NCBI RefSeq assembly: GCF_949628265.1
Contig: NC_088789.1
Coordinates: 11,586,886-11,650,885 of the forward strand
DNA length: 64,000 bases
Source: Cloeon dipterum
Lineage: Eukaryota; Arthropoda; Insecta; Ephemeroptera; Baetidae
Direction: 5' to 3'
A program made the position numbers and the translations under genes. Numbering within the stretch: position 1 is the stretch's first letter; each line of letters opens with the position of its first letter. The notes under the pieces are model-generated. The model saw only the letters and a program-made list of their open reading frames with translations. It was not told the DNA's origin and made no database searches. Positions 53,831 through 64,000 of the stretch are shown here, piece after piece.

Positions 53831-54929
53831 TTATTTGCAGGTGATGAACCACTTGTATTCGGTGCCCGAGTTGGGTCTACTGCCCAACTGGACGAGCCTG
53901 CTCTTCAAGTCGCCTTTCGGTGCGTACATGTAGCCGCCGGTGCGCGCGTGTCTGATCGTCACAATCGAGTTGATCCTGGGCGGGTTGAGCTCCCACAGGT
54001 TGCGCATGTCCCTGGTGTTCTGGTAGGAGGCCCTGGTCGCCAAGATGCTCACCTGTCCGGTGGCGTAGTTGACCCCGTGGCTAATGTACTTGTCATCCAG
54101 CCGGTTGTTGAACTCGAAGAACGTCTTGCCGCCGACGATCCACCTGCGGACAGAAATTATCTTTTTACAGAAAGAATAAAATCACGCCAACATTACTTTT
54201 GGAAAACTGCTGAGCAATTTTTTGAGTGATTAAGTGAAGCCGTGGAAAATTTACTCAGGATAATAAAACCGTGCGAGGGAAATCAATAAATTAAGATAGA
54301 TGTTTAAATATTTTTTCTTTGGATATAAACTTTCGAGATAATTAGAATAATGATTAGAATAATTTAATAACAAACTAAGCTGATTAAATAGTTGCAAATA
54401 TGTTCAATGCAGTTTCGGAGCTATTGAAAGTAAAGATACAATTCCAATTTTTCTCGAAATAATGAATATTTTGGAATGAATTCTGACTGGTAGTGGTTGC
54501 ATTTAACATGAATAAATACAAATTTTCTGTTTGATGTTATATGGGTGGAAGAATTAAAGTAAATAATCAATTAAAACTCGTTGATATTGTTTATTTAATT
54601 TATAACTCAATAATCTAAGCCTTTCTTTTAAGTAAACGTTTGTTTCGAATACTTAAGTTTTATTAAAATCGCAATTTCAATGAAAGAGAAACTCACTTGT
54701 CAATTCTCCACTGTCCCGCTTCATCAATTTCTTTGACGCCTCCCTTCCTGAGGGAAGTTACCGCTTTGCTTTGGGTGCCGGGGGTGAACTCGAGATAGTC
54801 ATTGGGATGGGCAAGCACGTTCCTTATGTAGCACGTGCTGCCGACAGGGGTTTTAATCGAACGAGGTGTTTGTCCAAAGACTGGGTAAGCGAATAGGAAG
54901 AGGCACAGAGAAACGCTCAACAGCTGCAT
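53831..54929 (-). CDS. Small secreted beta-trefoil-like protein (181 aa)
   Basis: Two minus-strand exons, 54697-54929 and 53831-54143, in phase. The N-terminus MQLLSVSLCLFLFAYPVFGQ is a signal peptide with likely cleavage after FGQ. Three lobes of about 45-50 residues follow, each ending in a Trp-hydrophobic motif (GQWRID, NLWEL, YKWFI), and the third has the lectin/MIR-like pattern IRHARTGGYMYAPKGD. This three-fold arrangement is typical of a beta-trefoil. The ligand is unknown; secreted carbohydrate binding is one option. The second exon is duplicated as an orphan at 42783-43095, and a paralogue lies at 63661-64000. Confidence 0.8.
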
Positions 54930-57900
54930 TGTAGCCCTAGAAGAATAAATTAATCGCATGCATTAGTTTGAACATAAAGGCCGAAATTTTTTCCTGCTCT
55001 TTGTTCATTGAAGGTTAAATTTCAAAAATAAATATATGACTAGAAAAGGAGCAGAGTCAATACAAATTAATTCTGAAGAAAGCAATTCATATTTCAAATA
55101 AATATATTAAGCTGTAAATGTTGTTCTTTGTTTTTTTAATATATTCAATAACACTTGTATGAGGGTTTATTGTTTTTATTACGAAAATTTGAAATAGATA
55201 TTAGTGGAAGATCTTTTATCAAAATACCAAAGTTTTTATTTGTTATAAAATTTTCATTTAAGTTCTTACACAACAGAAAAAGACAAATTTAAAACAGAAT
55301 GGAGCTAATTTTAAAATTCAAAGGATTCTACTGATTTTTATCGATATTAAAATTTCAAAATTGAAAGATTCCATGATGAGTTAGAATACCTGTTGTTTGG
55401 AGCGGAACGGAGTGTCGGGGGAAGCGCTGGCAGACGACTGATCTGTTCTGGGATGCGGGGGTCCAGTTTTATCCGTTCGGCCCGCAATAAATGTCACGGT
55501 CACGACAAAAGGAACCAGCAACTCGACACTGGTCGCTTTTCTTGCCCAGCATAAATAATTCGGGTGTGTGCGTGTACCAGAGGAAGGGGAAGAAGTGGAA
55601 GGCGAATTTGCGTGCCCAGCGCAGATTAAAAACAATCCAGGAACGCGAAATAAATTTCTGCCCGCGCACGCTCGAGATATTTATTGCAATCACAAAATTG
55701 GCGATTTTCCTCTGCGTTTCATTCGCGCCGCCTTATTTATAATGCCGTCCGGTGCGATGACATAATTGCGTGATTTACGCCGGGTTAGTTTCCCCAGCCA
55801 CGGCCGCGCTGATTTAATTGGATGTGCAATTCTAATTAAGATTTTCTGCTCACCGAGTATGCCTTTATTAGAAGTAATCATGCGACGGGAATTGCACGAG
55901 CTGCGCGAAATATGTAAATGAAACCGCGCCATCAAACATAAATTTTCGCACCTACTAACGACCTTTTCAATAACTCTCGCGACCTCTTGAAATTGGAGAG
56001 GAACAAGAGAGACGGCTTTATTTATTAGTTTTGGTATCAGCTCCATGGGCTGGACCACGGAACTGATTATCAGATACCGTGTCTAAATTATAGAAAATCA
56101 TAATTTAGGAAGAATTTACAAATAAGCGGATTTGGATGACCGATCGGAGGTCATCTTTTTGCGCAACATTTTTATCGCACTTCCCGATGCAGAAAATAGC
56201 CAAATTGACGGTTTTGCAGCCAATTATGTAAATAACATGTTCGCGCATCTTATGCAGAAATTGCTGCACGAAAAGCTATAAAGAACCAGAAATGTGAAAT
56301 ATAGCAATCTTAACTATTATGCAAGAGCTGGAAAAGAACAAGTATGTGTATGGTTATTGATTTTAGTCGGTCTAAACAAATTTTGCTCGATGGTTCATTG
56401 TTACATTTTAAAATTCTTGAAATTAGATAAAGTACATATGTATTAATAATTCAATTTTCCAACCAAATTCTTGTTTTATTTTATTAATGATTGCTGCATC
56501 TCCAAAATTATTCAGAAAAATTCACAACTGGGACAGAGCAATTTTTCTTCATAGGATGATTCGAATTTGAATCCCATAAATCCCAATTGTGATGCACATT
56601 GATTGAATTAATTGAGTTTAAAAGAAATTCAATCATTATTCTTGATTTACTCGTTGGCAAAAAAAGGATAGTCCATATCAACTCGGTCATCATTTCAGCT
56701 TAAGCATTTGTAGAAACAATGATATGTCAATGGATTTTTGTTACTTCACCATTTTTTGTAAACAATGGCAAACTAACTAGGATCAAAGTCGATTGTCATA
56801 TCCTGTGTTTACCATCCTTATTTCAACTTCCGTTTGCAGTCCTTTTTATAGGTGCACAAAATATCATTAAAATGTTATTTGTCAACAATAATTTATTTAT
56901 AATCAGTAAAAATGGGAAGAAATACAATCGCAAAAAATATGTAAACAAAGAAAATTTGTAAATAAAGAAAGAAATTCATAGTGCTGGTTAAAAAAGCAGG
57001 ATGGGTGGCGGCGACAAGAAAACTCTAATTAATTGATTTCAAAATCAGCGCAGAGCAGTAAAGTCAATTATTTTGCTTTTCTTTCTTTTTGTAATGACTG
57101 TCTGTGCACACTTTGTAATTGTTTGTCATCAGCTGAATTTCTAAATATTTTCGTCTAAAATTCACAACCCGCAAGAAGTTATAATCTTAGTGTTTAGTGT
57201 TCAGAAATTCAGCGTACTTTGAGCTCAAAGCATATTATTCAGTGTACAAATTGCGGGCAAATGACCAGGATGCTACAACTTTATTATGGGCAAGTCGAAG
57301 TTCTGCAATTTTGCAATAAAAGTTGGGTGCAATTACAGTTTATTGTATCCTCTCCGATTTTTGCATGCACAGCAGTTTCCGTTTTTCTCTGAAGGTCTCC
57401 GCTCTGCCCCCGCAAGGCAAAAGAGTCGCGCTCTCATCCCATTAATTATCGTCGACCCGCACCTTCCAATATTTCTTTTTCTGAAATAAAACTTGCAGGC
57501 TTGTCAAATTATCTAATTTAGCCTTTCAACAAAAGATTGTATCTTGTATTATGAATATCAAGGGCGGGGATGGAGGAGAAATATTTTGTCTACCAGCTCT
57601 TTTTTAATTTCCCGCAAGGATATTCCAAAAATCTACTAAGTGCGTCCCGTTGAGATGTATTTATGGCCCTGTTCCTAGTTTGAGGCGAGCCGCGGTATTT
57701 GCCTTGGGCAGTAATTAAGAACGTGTCTTTGAAATAAATATAAAAACAATCCAATGTTTTTGTATCGTTGAATAAAACGCGAGTGCCTCTCCTGCCTCCC
57801 TCTCAATGCGATTAACAATAGTCTGCGCGCGGGTATGTCCTTTGAGGTGATTTTTGAGAGTGAATTTTCTTGCCAAAGGAGAGACAATGGTGTGTTAAAT

Positions 57901-59528
57901 TTGTTGCAAGAATACAAATCTGACAATTTGAATCACCTTTCGCACGGCACTGGACAATAATTTATTTAAAAATGCAAATCTCATGTTGTATAGCGCATTA
58001 AAAGCCAAGTGGAACATAAATTTAGGAATAATAGATTTCACGCAAATGTGTTGTGATATTAAAGCGAAAGACTGTTTTTGCCATCACACCGTTTAGCACA
58101 GAATTCGATCGCCATGATCCATGATGAAACTGGCTAGTAATCGCGTCACGGGTAAAAAGTAAAGATCAAAGCATTATGAGCAAAAATCGTAATTCATCGA
58201 GGAACTACAAATATATGAATATTATTTGAAATACATTACAGCAAAACTCATAAACATTTAATTGTTGATTAAATGGTTACTTGAACATGAAATAGCAACA
58301 GCCAAAATGTATTTCGAAACATAAAATCTATTCACAATTTCTGATTTTTGGATTTTAATTTAACTTTGATTTTAAGGTTAGTTTAAATTTCATAATTTTA
58401 GAAAAAAATTCAGCTCTATTTTAAAAATTATACCTGTGGATATGCCTATGTTTATGAATGAAGCCCCAAATATCAAAATGCATCGTTTTATAGGGCTTTT
58501 TGAGTCATTTCATTGAGTCAATTAGCAAATTCGAATAAATCTTTAAAAATTGTTCTTTTGTATTCGCTTTTCGCTTTGTGAAATGAAGTAAAAAAATTAA
58601 AGTCACCACACAGATTAATTTCTACTTTATTATTAGCTTCAGTTCAAATTTTGTTTTAAGTAAAATACTGCATAGCTCTTGGAACCTGTTATTAGAGTTG
58701 AACAAATAATTAAACAAACCTAGAAAGCTATTTAAGCTTCTTTTGTTAGGCGAATTCTTAAAAAAGAGTACATGATGTATTGGCATCGGAGAATAAAGCA
58801 TTCCAGCATTAAAAAAAATCGACGGTTTGGAAAAAGATCGACCTTTGTTGGTCTAATGTTATTAAAAACATAATTATTGAATTATCTTTTAATTTTTGTG
58901 ATTAATATTTCTGCGTGATGTAAACATACATTTCTAGAAAATTACGTGGATTAATTCTATCTGACACGCATTGATGAGTCAAAGAGTCACTTGACCTTTA
59001 ACTTCTTTACAAATTTTTATCTAACATAATCAAAGAGCATAATTATATTTTATTAGCTATTATATAAGTTCATGATATTATTTTTAGATGTCTTCAGTAA
59101 CAATTACACACCTATTTCTTGCATTGCCCTGAAGCTGTTAGAATACTTTTGCTATAGAAAATTATTTAACGTGTAATTGTAAGTAAAAGTTTTAGAAATG
59201 GAGGAGGTATGTATGTTCTTCCTGCGCTGACGTTCCGCTTTGCTAAATGCTCCGACGTAACGCCAATATTTGCATTCCGCTTTATTTGTCTGATTGATTG
59301 TTGTTCTTTCTGCTTTGCTTCTAATTAAAGTCAAAAACGTCGCACGTGTGGCGGCGGGCGTCAGCATTGCGGTCCAAAGGCAGCTTAACGGTCGATTGTT
59401 TGCCGTCCAATTAACGAGAAGAATATCGCTTTTGCGTTTGCTCTTTCATGTCGGCAGTCGATCGCGCCGGAGGAACAAAGTTGTCGCATCGCTCCTTTGT
59501 GGCCGCCGGCAATCAAAAGGGACGGAAA
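54930..59528. other. Gene-poor interval
   Basis: About 4.6 kb with no supported exon, mostly AT-rich. Exceptions are the GC-richer segment at about 55390-56060 and the 5' UTR/promoter region (about 59200-59528) of the gene starting at 59529. Confidence 0.45.
55390..56060. promoter_or_regulatory. Candidate cis-regulatory segment
   Basis: This segment is richer in GC and CG than its surroundings. It contains repeated homeodomain-like cores (TTTAATTGG, TCTAATTAAG, CAATAAA) beside CG-rich words such as CGTGATTTACGCC, with no credible ORF. The composition resembles the conserved block in the MFSD6-type intron 1. This is a weak call. Confidence 0.25.
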
Positions 59529-60407
59529 ATGATTAACAAGCGTTTTTTGTTTTACGCGGTTGCCTGCGTCTCGCTTGCGGTGGCCGCCGAGGGCAAGTAC
59601 TACCACATGGCCTTCGCCGGGTTCAGAAAGGACGACCCAACACCCGAGTCTCCCCCACTGGATGATGGGAAGGACAGGATGGGAGTGTTGTATAGGTAAG
59701 GACAAATAGAAAGTAGATCAATTTGTACTATAAAATATTGTCAAAGCTGAAGAGCGTCAATTGTTGGGCCATGCCGGATTTTTTTAATTCAAATTTTTAA
59801 ATCGGAAATTATTCAAAAGAAGAGCAAAAAAAAATTACGAAAATTACAAAGGATCTCCAGGGATAATTTGTGTCATGGCAAAGCAGTTAAAAAAATTCTA
59901 ACTTATATATTGACGAAAGTTTAAAGGAGAAAATAAAATGCATCGATTTTTCTGTTCTTATTTAGAGATCCGAATATTTATCAACCGTCGTACCACCACA
60001 AAAAGGTGGTGCCGATCGAGGAAAGCGCAGAAATCGAGACGTACCCCGCCGAGAGCTACCCCATTGAGACGTACTCATCATACACGGAGGCCGAGGCCCC
60101 TGAGCCACCACCGTCAAAGGCAGCCCCCGCGGAGCCCGCGGAGAAGCGCCAGCAGCCGTACAGCTACTATTACATTGGCCGCAAGCTGTGGTACATCCCC
60201 CTGTACTTCAGCCTGTACTTTGTGATTTACGTGGCCGCGCTGATTATCAGGGCCATCTCGAGGCACAAGGTTACCTTCCCTGACCGCCTACCGCAGGCCA
60301 GGGCCCTGGCGGGCAACGCCAAAGACGCCAACTCAAAAGAGACTCTCGACCAGCAGACCGCCGACATTAATCAGATTCTTGAGGACATGCTATTGAAATA
60401 TATGTGA
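59529..60407 (+). CDS. Small secretory-pathway protein with one membrane segment (202 aa)
   Basis: Exons 59529-59695 and 59966-60407 join in phase. The start ATGATTAACAAGCG gives a signal peptide (MINKRFLFYAVACVSLAVAAEG). A disordered Pro/Glu-rich part follows (EAEAPEPPPSKAAPAEPAE). Then comes YYYIGRKLWYIPLYFSLYF with VIYVAALIIRAI as membrane segment, and a 55-residue tail ending in an amphipathic helix (QTADINQILEDMLLKYM). An in-frame upstream ATG at 59448 would bury the signal peptide and is not preferred. I do not recognise a named family; the gene at 61748 has the same plan. Poly(A) signal AATAAA is at 60652. Confidence 0.75.
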
Positions 60408-61747
60408 TTTTTTTCTAGCTCCAATCTCTTTTTTTCTGTCTTTCATGAATTGAAGTGTATTATTTTATAATTCTGTTCTATTGCCGCATTTGCATTTTGC
60501 TTTGCTTCCAGGAGCTTTCTGCCAATGTCATATTTTATCTAATTGAGTTAAGTTTTTGTGGGTTGTATGAATTAAGCACTAGTTACTGGATTGTTAATAG
60601 ATGGTGAAAACAATACTGTGATCATTGCTTAATTTTGTTTAAATTACAAGGAATAAAATTTATTTCCAAATGAATTTTACCGGATGCATTGATTTTATTT
60701 TAACCTCCTTACATTTAGCTGTACATTTGAAATAGACAGTTTTTACGAGTGAGAGCAACCAAACTTACACACAATTTTTAAAAAAAATCATTTTATAACT
60801 TTAACATATTAAAATATGAAGAGAATACTGCCGACAATTAATAAAAAATAGCTACGTAACTCCTATTCTGAATTTAAAGAGCGAATCCATTTTAAATAAA
60901 ATTCCCCGGTCCGAGTAAATTTCATGGTGCATTTATTTCAATTTAGACCTGAAAACATTATTTCTGATGAAAATGCTGAACATTTGACTGCTAATTTTGA
61001 AGGAATTTTTTTCTCTCTCCACGCGCTCCCGCAGACCAGACATATTTATTTAAAACACGTCATAAGATGACAATTGACTGTTTTGTGTTAGTTTGTTTTA
61101 TTGGAGCACCGCAGCGACGTGTTGCACTGGTGAATGACTTTTTTGTCAATATTACGCAGGAGCATGTGTCGCGTCGCTGATGTGAAAAAGAAGGGCCACT
61201 CACCCCGAATCATTTAACATCTCCTGATCAGCAAGTGAGCGCGACGTATACCAGCCTCTGCAGCCGTCCAGTCCTGCGAAACCTTTTCGTGAGCAGCGCG
61301 TTTCATATATCTATTGCGGAGACCATGGAGCATTGACTGATATCAAGAATAAATGATCGATTCTAAGGTAAGAATCCGTAATTTTCTTCACTTCATTCTT
61401 AAAAATTAGCATTTGCTGAATGGGACATGTTTTATTTTAGGTTAAGCTAATTTAAAATAAGCAACATTTCATTTATTTTTATTAAATTTTCCTTTGTTTA
61501 TAATTTTATTATGTATTATTTTTTAGTTAAACATGAACTTATATGCATTAAACTTTTAAACAATAAAATAAAAATTGATGATTATCGGCCAAAGTAAATG
61601 AGATTAACTTTGTATTTTGGTAATTTCTTTTCAAGAAGCCAGCTCAAATCATTTCATATTGTGTGCTGCGTTTACAATTTGCACGTGCAGCTCTGACCCA
61701 AATTGCTGTAACCTTGCAATGAGTGCGTTTTGTTGGCAGCCGCCGCG
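60408..61747. other. 3' UTR and intergenic region between the two small membrane-protein genes
   Basis: Holds the AATAAA at about 60652 and, towards 61200-61380, a CG-richer segment ending in a GTAAGA donor-like site (61369). This could be a 5' UTR exon of the next gene. No coding exon was seen. Confidence 0.4.
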
Positions 61748-63169
61748 ATGAAGACGATCCTCGTGTGTTTGGTGCTATTTTTGATCGCACAACCCACCGC
61801 CGTGAAATCCCTGCCAATCGAAAACGAAACCACAACACAAGAGTCGAACATTGCAACTTCAGACGCCGAAGACGCCAAAAAACTGGCCACCACTTCAGGA
61901 ATTGAATATAGCATCCCAGTAGGCGTTTCAACCACTGAGCCAGCGCCATCCTTGACGACCACAAAAGCCATTACGTTGGCTAATTCAAGTGCAGTTGCCA
62001 CGATTAAACCTTCAAATGGATTTTCGACGACAACTTACAGTCCGGTTATGAATATGATAAAGAATATAGGATATGGCTTTAGAATCATACTGAAGCTGCT
62101 GGCGCCGCTTTTTTCCAGTAGTGCGAATCAAAGGGAAGTCATGTCCCCTAAAGGAGATGATGCTCCCGAATACGAAGATTTTGACGAGCAAGATAGCGAT
62201 GACGGGTCGCAGAACAAGGCCCTGACCGACTCGTTTATGAGGGTTGTTCGCCAAGTTGCTGAAACTGGCCGACAGGGTAATTCATTTATGTTTTAATAGA
62301 AAAAGAAAGAAAATCACCCTACTCTGCGCAAATTTGACAAAAAAAAACAGAATGGACGGCTTTTTGAAGAGCAGAATAATATCACACGTACCCACACTGT
62401 GAAGAAGGTCACATACATAATACATAGCTGCCCATCCTGTTTATTAAATCAGCGCAGAATAGAGCCATTTGTTAATTATCTCTCTATATTTTCTTTACAT
62501 ATTCTTGCGTGTGTACATGTCTTTCAATTTTTCATATTCGTATTTCTGCTACTTTTACGTTTGCATATCTTCCATCCCTTTAGATTAAAGTTATCTTTAA
62601 CGTCCAATACAAAAGCAACGACCTTTGGAAAAATATTTAAAGAGTTTAACAATTATTGATGGTTTTTAATGCAATAATTGCTATTATATTAATACATCTT
62701 AAAGTTAAATTAATATTCAAAAATAAAAATGCATTTTCCACGAAATTTTTGAACGGACACTAAATTAAACTAATTGTTTGTTCACTTCATGAATTTTAAT
62801 TTCAACTATGAAAAATAATGGTAACCTTGTGTGCTTCTGGTTTCATTGGCATCTATAAAATTTTAAGCAATTTTTTAATTTAAAAATTTCGTAGGGTATG
62901 CTGGCTATTACGATTTTATCGTCAACGAGTATTCCTACAAATTCTGGGCTGCCTACATGCTGTTTGCTTCGGGTCTGCTAATCTACTCTGCCATAGCGGC
63001 CATCTACTATGCAAAGTTCAATACCTCGGCGGTCGACTACGAAATCTACGACGAAGCTCGGTCTATGAGCACACCAGGTGCCAACCCTCTTGGCTTGGTC
63101 GGCTCACTCATTTCTGTGCGCACTTTTCAACAAATCATGGACGCTATTGCAAGCGAAAAGTTTTCTTAA
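61748..63169 (+). CDS. Small secretory-pathway protein with one membrane segment (267 aa)
   Basis: Exons 61748-62276 and 62895-63169 join in phase. The N-terminus MKTILVCLVLFLIAQPTAVK is a signal peptide. A Thr/Ser/Ala-rich, probably O-glycosylated part follows, then a short hydrophobic stretch (RIILKLLAPLF) and an acidic patch (DDAPEYEDFDEQDSDD). Exon 2 gives YAGYYDFIVNEYSYKFWAAY, and FASGLLIYSAIAAIYYAKF forms the membrane helix. A tail of about 60 residues ends in a helix (RTFQQIMDAIASEKFS). Shared plan and intron position relative to the membrane part suggest a distant paralogue of the gene at 59529. Function unknown. Confidence 0.75.
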
Positions 63170-63660
63170 ATATGATTTTTCCTGAAATTATTATTCGTCA
63201 ACCGTGAGTTCACGTGAAGAAAAAAGCGCGAAGGTGATGGGGTTTTGTTAAATATGGGTTAAATCGCGTGACCGTGAAGTCGCGTGTTGTAGAATAATAA
63301 AATTAAAGTGATAATGCTGGAAGAGGACAGTGTAATTCTTTTACGAGTAACTGAATTTTTTTGTCCCTTTGCCTGGTGTGCCATGATTTATTTGATTAAT
63401 TCAGAATACATTTTTTTAATTTGAGTGTTATTTAATTAGTGCAACTTGAGTCATATTCTGTTCCCATTATTCTGTTCAATTTTGTGATGAATCCATATTT
63501 TTTAGAATTAATAAGACCTAAATTTATTTGCTTTTTAACAGAAAATTGCTAGTTTAGAGAAAAGATTTTATTCTTTTCGGTTTTATAAAAATTAAAAAAA
63601 TATATTGTAATTTTAAATAAAAGTTTGCAGTTAAAATGAGCTTTTTTATTCCGTGCCCTG
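63170..63660. other. Convergent 3' ends
   Basis: 3' UTR of the plus-strand gene (AATAAAATTAAAG near 63296) and a reverse-strand AATAAA at 63645-63650, only about 10 bases past the stop of the minus-strand gene. No gene. Confidence 0.5.
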
Positions 63661-64000
63661 TTAACAAACGATTTCCCATTTAGACTCGTCACCGGAACTC
63701 GCCCTGGAGAGGAAAACGTTTCTCTGGGCGAAAGAGCCTTTCGGAATGGTGAGGTAGGAGCCCGTGACGACGTGCTTGATGGTCACGGGCACGTTCAGCT
63801 GCGCCGGCTCCACGATCCACAGCGTGTCCCTCTTGTTGGTCGCGGCGAAGTTCTGCCTCGCGCCGGACACCATCCACATCTCCGTGTAATAGTAATTGTT
63901 CATGTAGGTCTCGAACTGTCGGTTCTGCAGCTCAAAGAAGGTCTTGCCGTCGACGGTGAGCTGAGTCAGCTTCCACTTGGTGCTCAGGGGACTGCCCGAG
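63661..64000 (-). CDS. Beta-trefoil-like protein, C-terminal part (runs off window end)
   Basis: Open from the window edge to TAA at 63661, about 112 residues. It aligns along its length with the protein at 53831-54929: KWKLTQLTVDGKTFFELQNR against QWRIDKWIVGGKTFFEFNNR, then LWIVEP, IKHVVTGSYLTIPKGS and SKWEIVC. The intron that splits the other gene just before the 'GGKTFFEF' segment is absent here. The start lies beyond the window. Confidence 0.75.
   Translation of the reverse strand, partial: SGSPLSTKWKLTQLTVDGKTFFELQNRQFETYMNNYYYTEMWMVSGARQNFAATNKRDTLWIVEPAQLNVPVTIKHVVTGSYLTIPKGSFAQRNVFLSRASSGDESKWEIVC

Noticed and set aside
53822-54229. 135-codon plus-strand reading, also at 42774
   Set aside because: Antisense of the beta-trefoil 3' exon; the minus strand has signal peptide, splice sites and a paralogue.

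Overview
The window is eukaryotic nuclear DNA, most likely from an arthropod. Genes are split by GT-AG introns, many only 60-150 bases long. The DNA between genes is AT-rich and transposon-scarred, and the recognisable genes are animal genes (G3BP/rasputin, POLDIP3/SKAR, a CAPN5/6-type calpain, Spc24, sedoheptulokinase, MFSD6-type transporters). A non-dipteran insect with a fairly compact genome would fit, but I cannot name the species. All exon models below were built by hand from splice signals, reading phase and family similarity.

Layout. 1-2669 (+): C-terminal exons of a large protein that may be KIAA1549-like. 5252-10100 (-): rasputin/G3BP, whose third intron holds a 1.96-kb fold-back element. 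11572-12390: a non-autonomous hAT-type element with an 8-bp target duplication. 12878-13353 (+): a small two-exon gene I do not recognise. 13801-15912 (+): POLDIP3/SKAR. 16386-19662 (-): a calpain of the CAPN5/6 type that has lost its catalytic Cys and His. 19964-21130 (+): Spc24, head-to-head with the calpain. 21447-23716 (-): sedoheptulokinase. 25095-28948 (-): a 13-exon secreted, probably GPI-anchored protein with a degenerate vWA-like region. About 28949-31654: a long gene-free stretch.

From about 31655 to 54320 lies an 11-12 kb tandem duplication. Each unit carries an MFSD6-type transporter of nine coding exons and 758 residues (34826-42137 and 46612-52152) and the 3' exon of a secreted beta-trefoil-like gene. 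The right breakpoint cut that gene's intron, so the left unit keeps only an orphan exon (42783-43095), while the right unit joins the complete gene (53831-54929). After duplication the left unit gained a second fold-back element with 813-base arms that look identical. The right unit gained a candidate solo LTR, two 5'-truncated LINE-type pieces, other insertions and a long GA microsatellite, and it lost about 300 bases of the probable promoter.

The last 10 kb holds about 4.6 kb of gene-free DNA, two neighbouring small signal-peptide plus single-membrane-segment genes (59529-60407 and 61748-63169, both +), and a third beta-trefoil family member that runs off the window end (63661-64000, -).

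The most interesting signals are the two related fold-back elements, which would be transcribed inside introns as very long hairpins and carry nuclear-receptor-like AGGTCA repeats in each arm; the pseudoprotease calpain with a Src-type MGCxxSK acylation motif; and the tandem duplication, whose identity is patchy and whose copies show clean filled and empty insertion sites.
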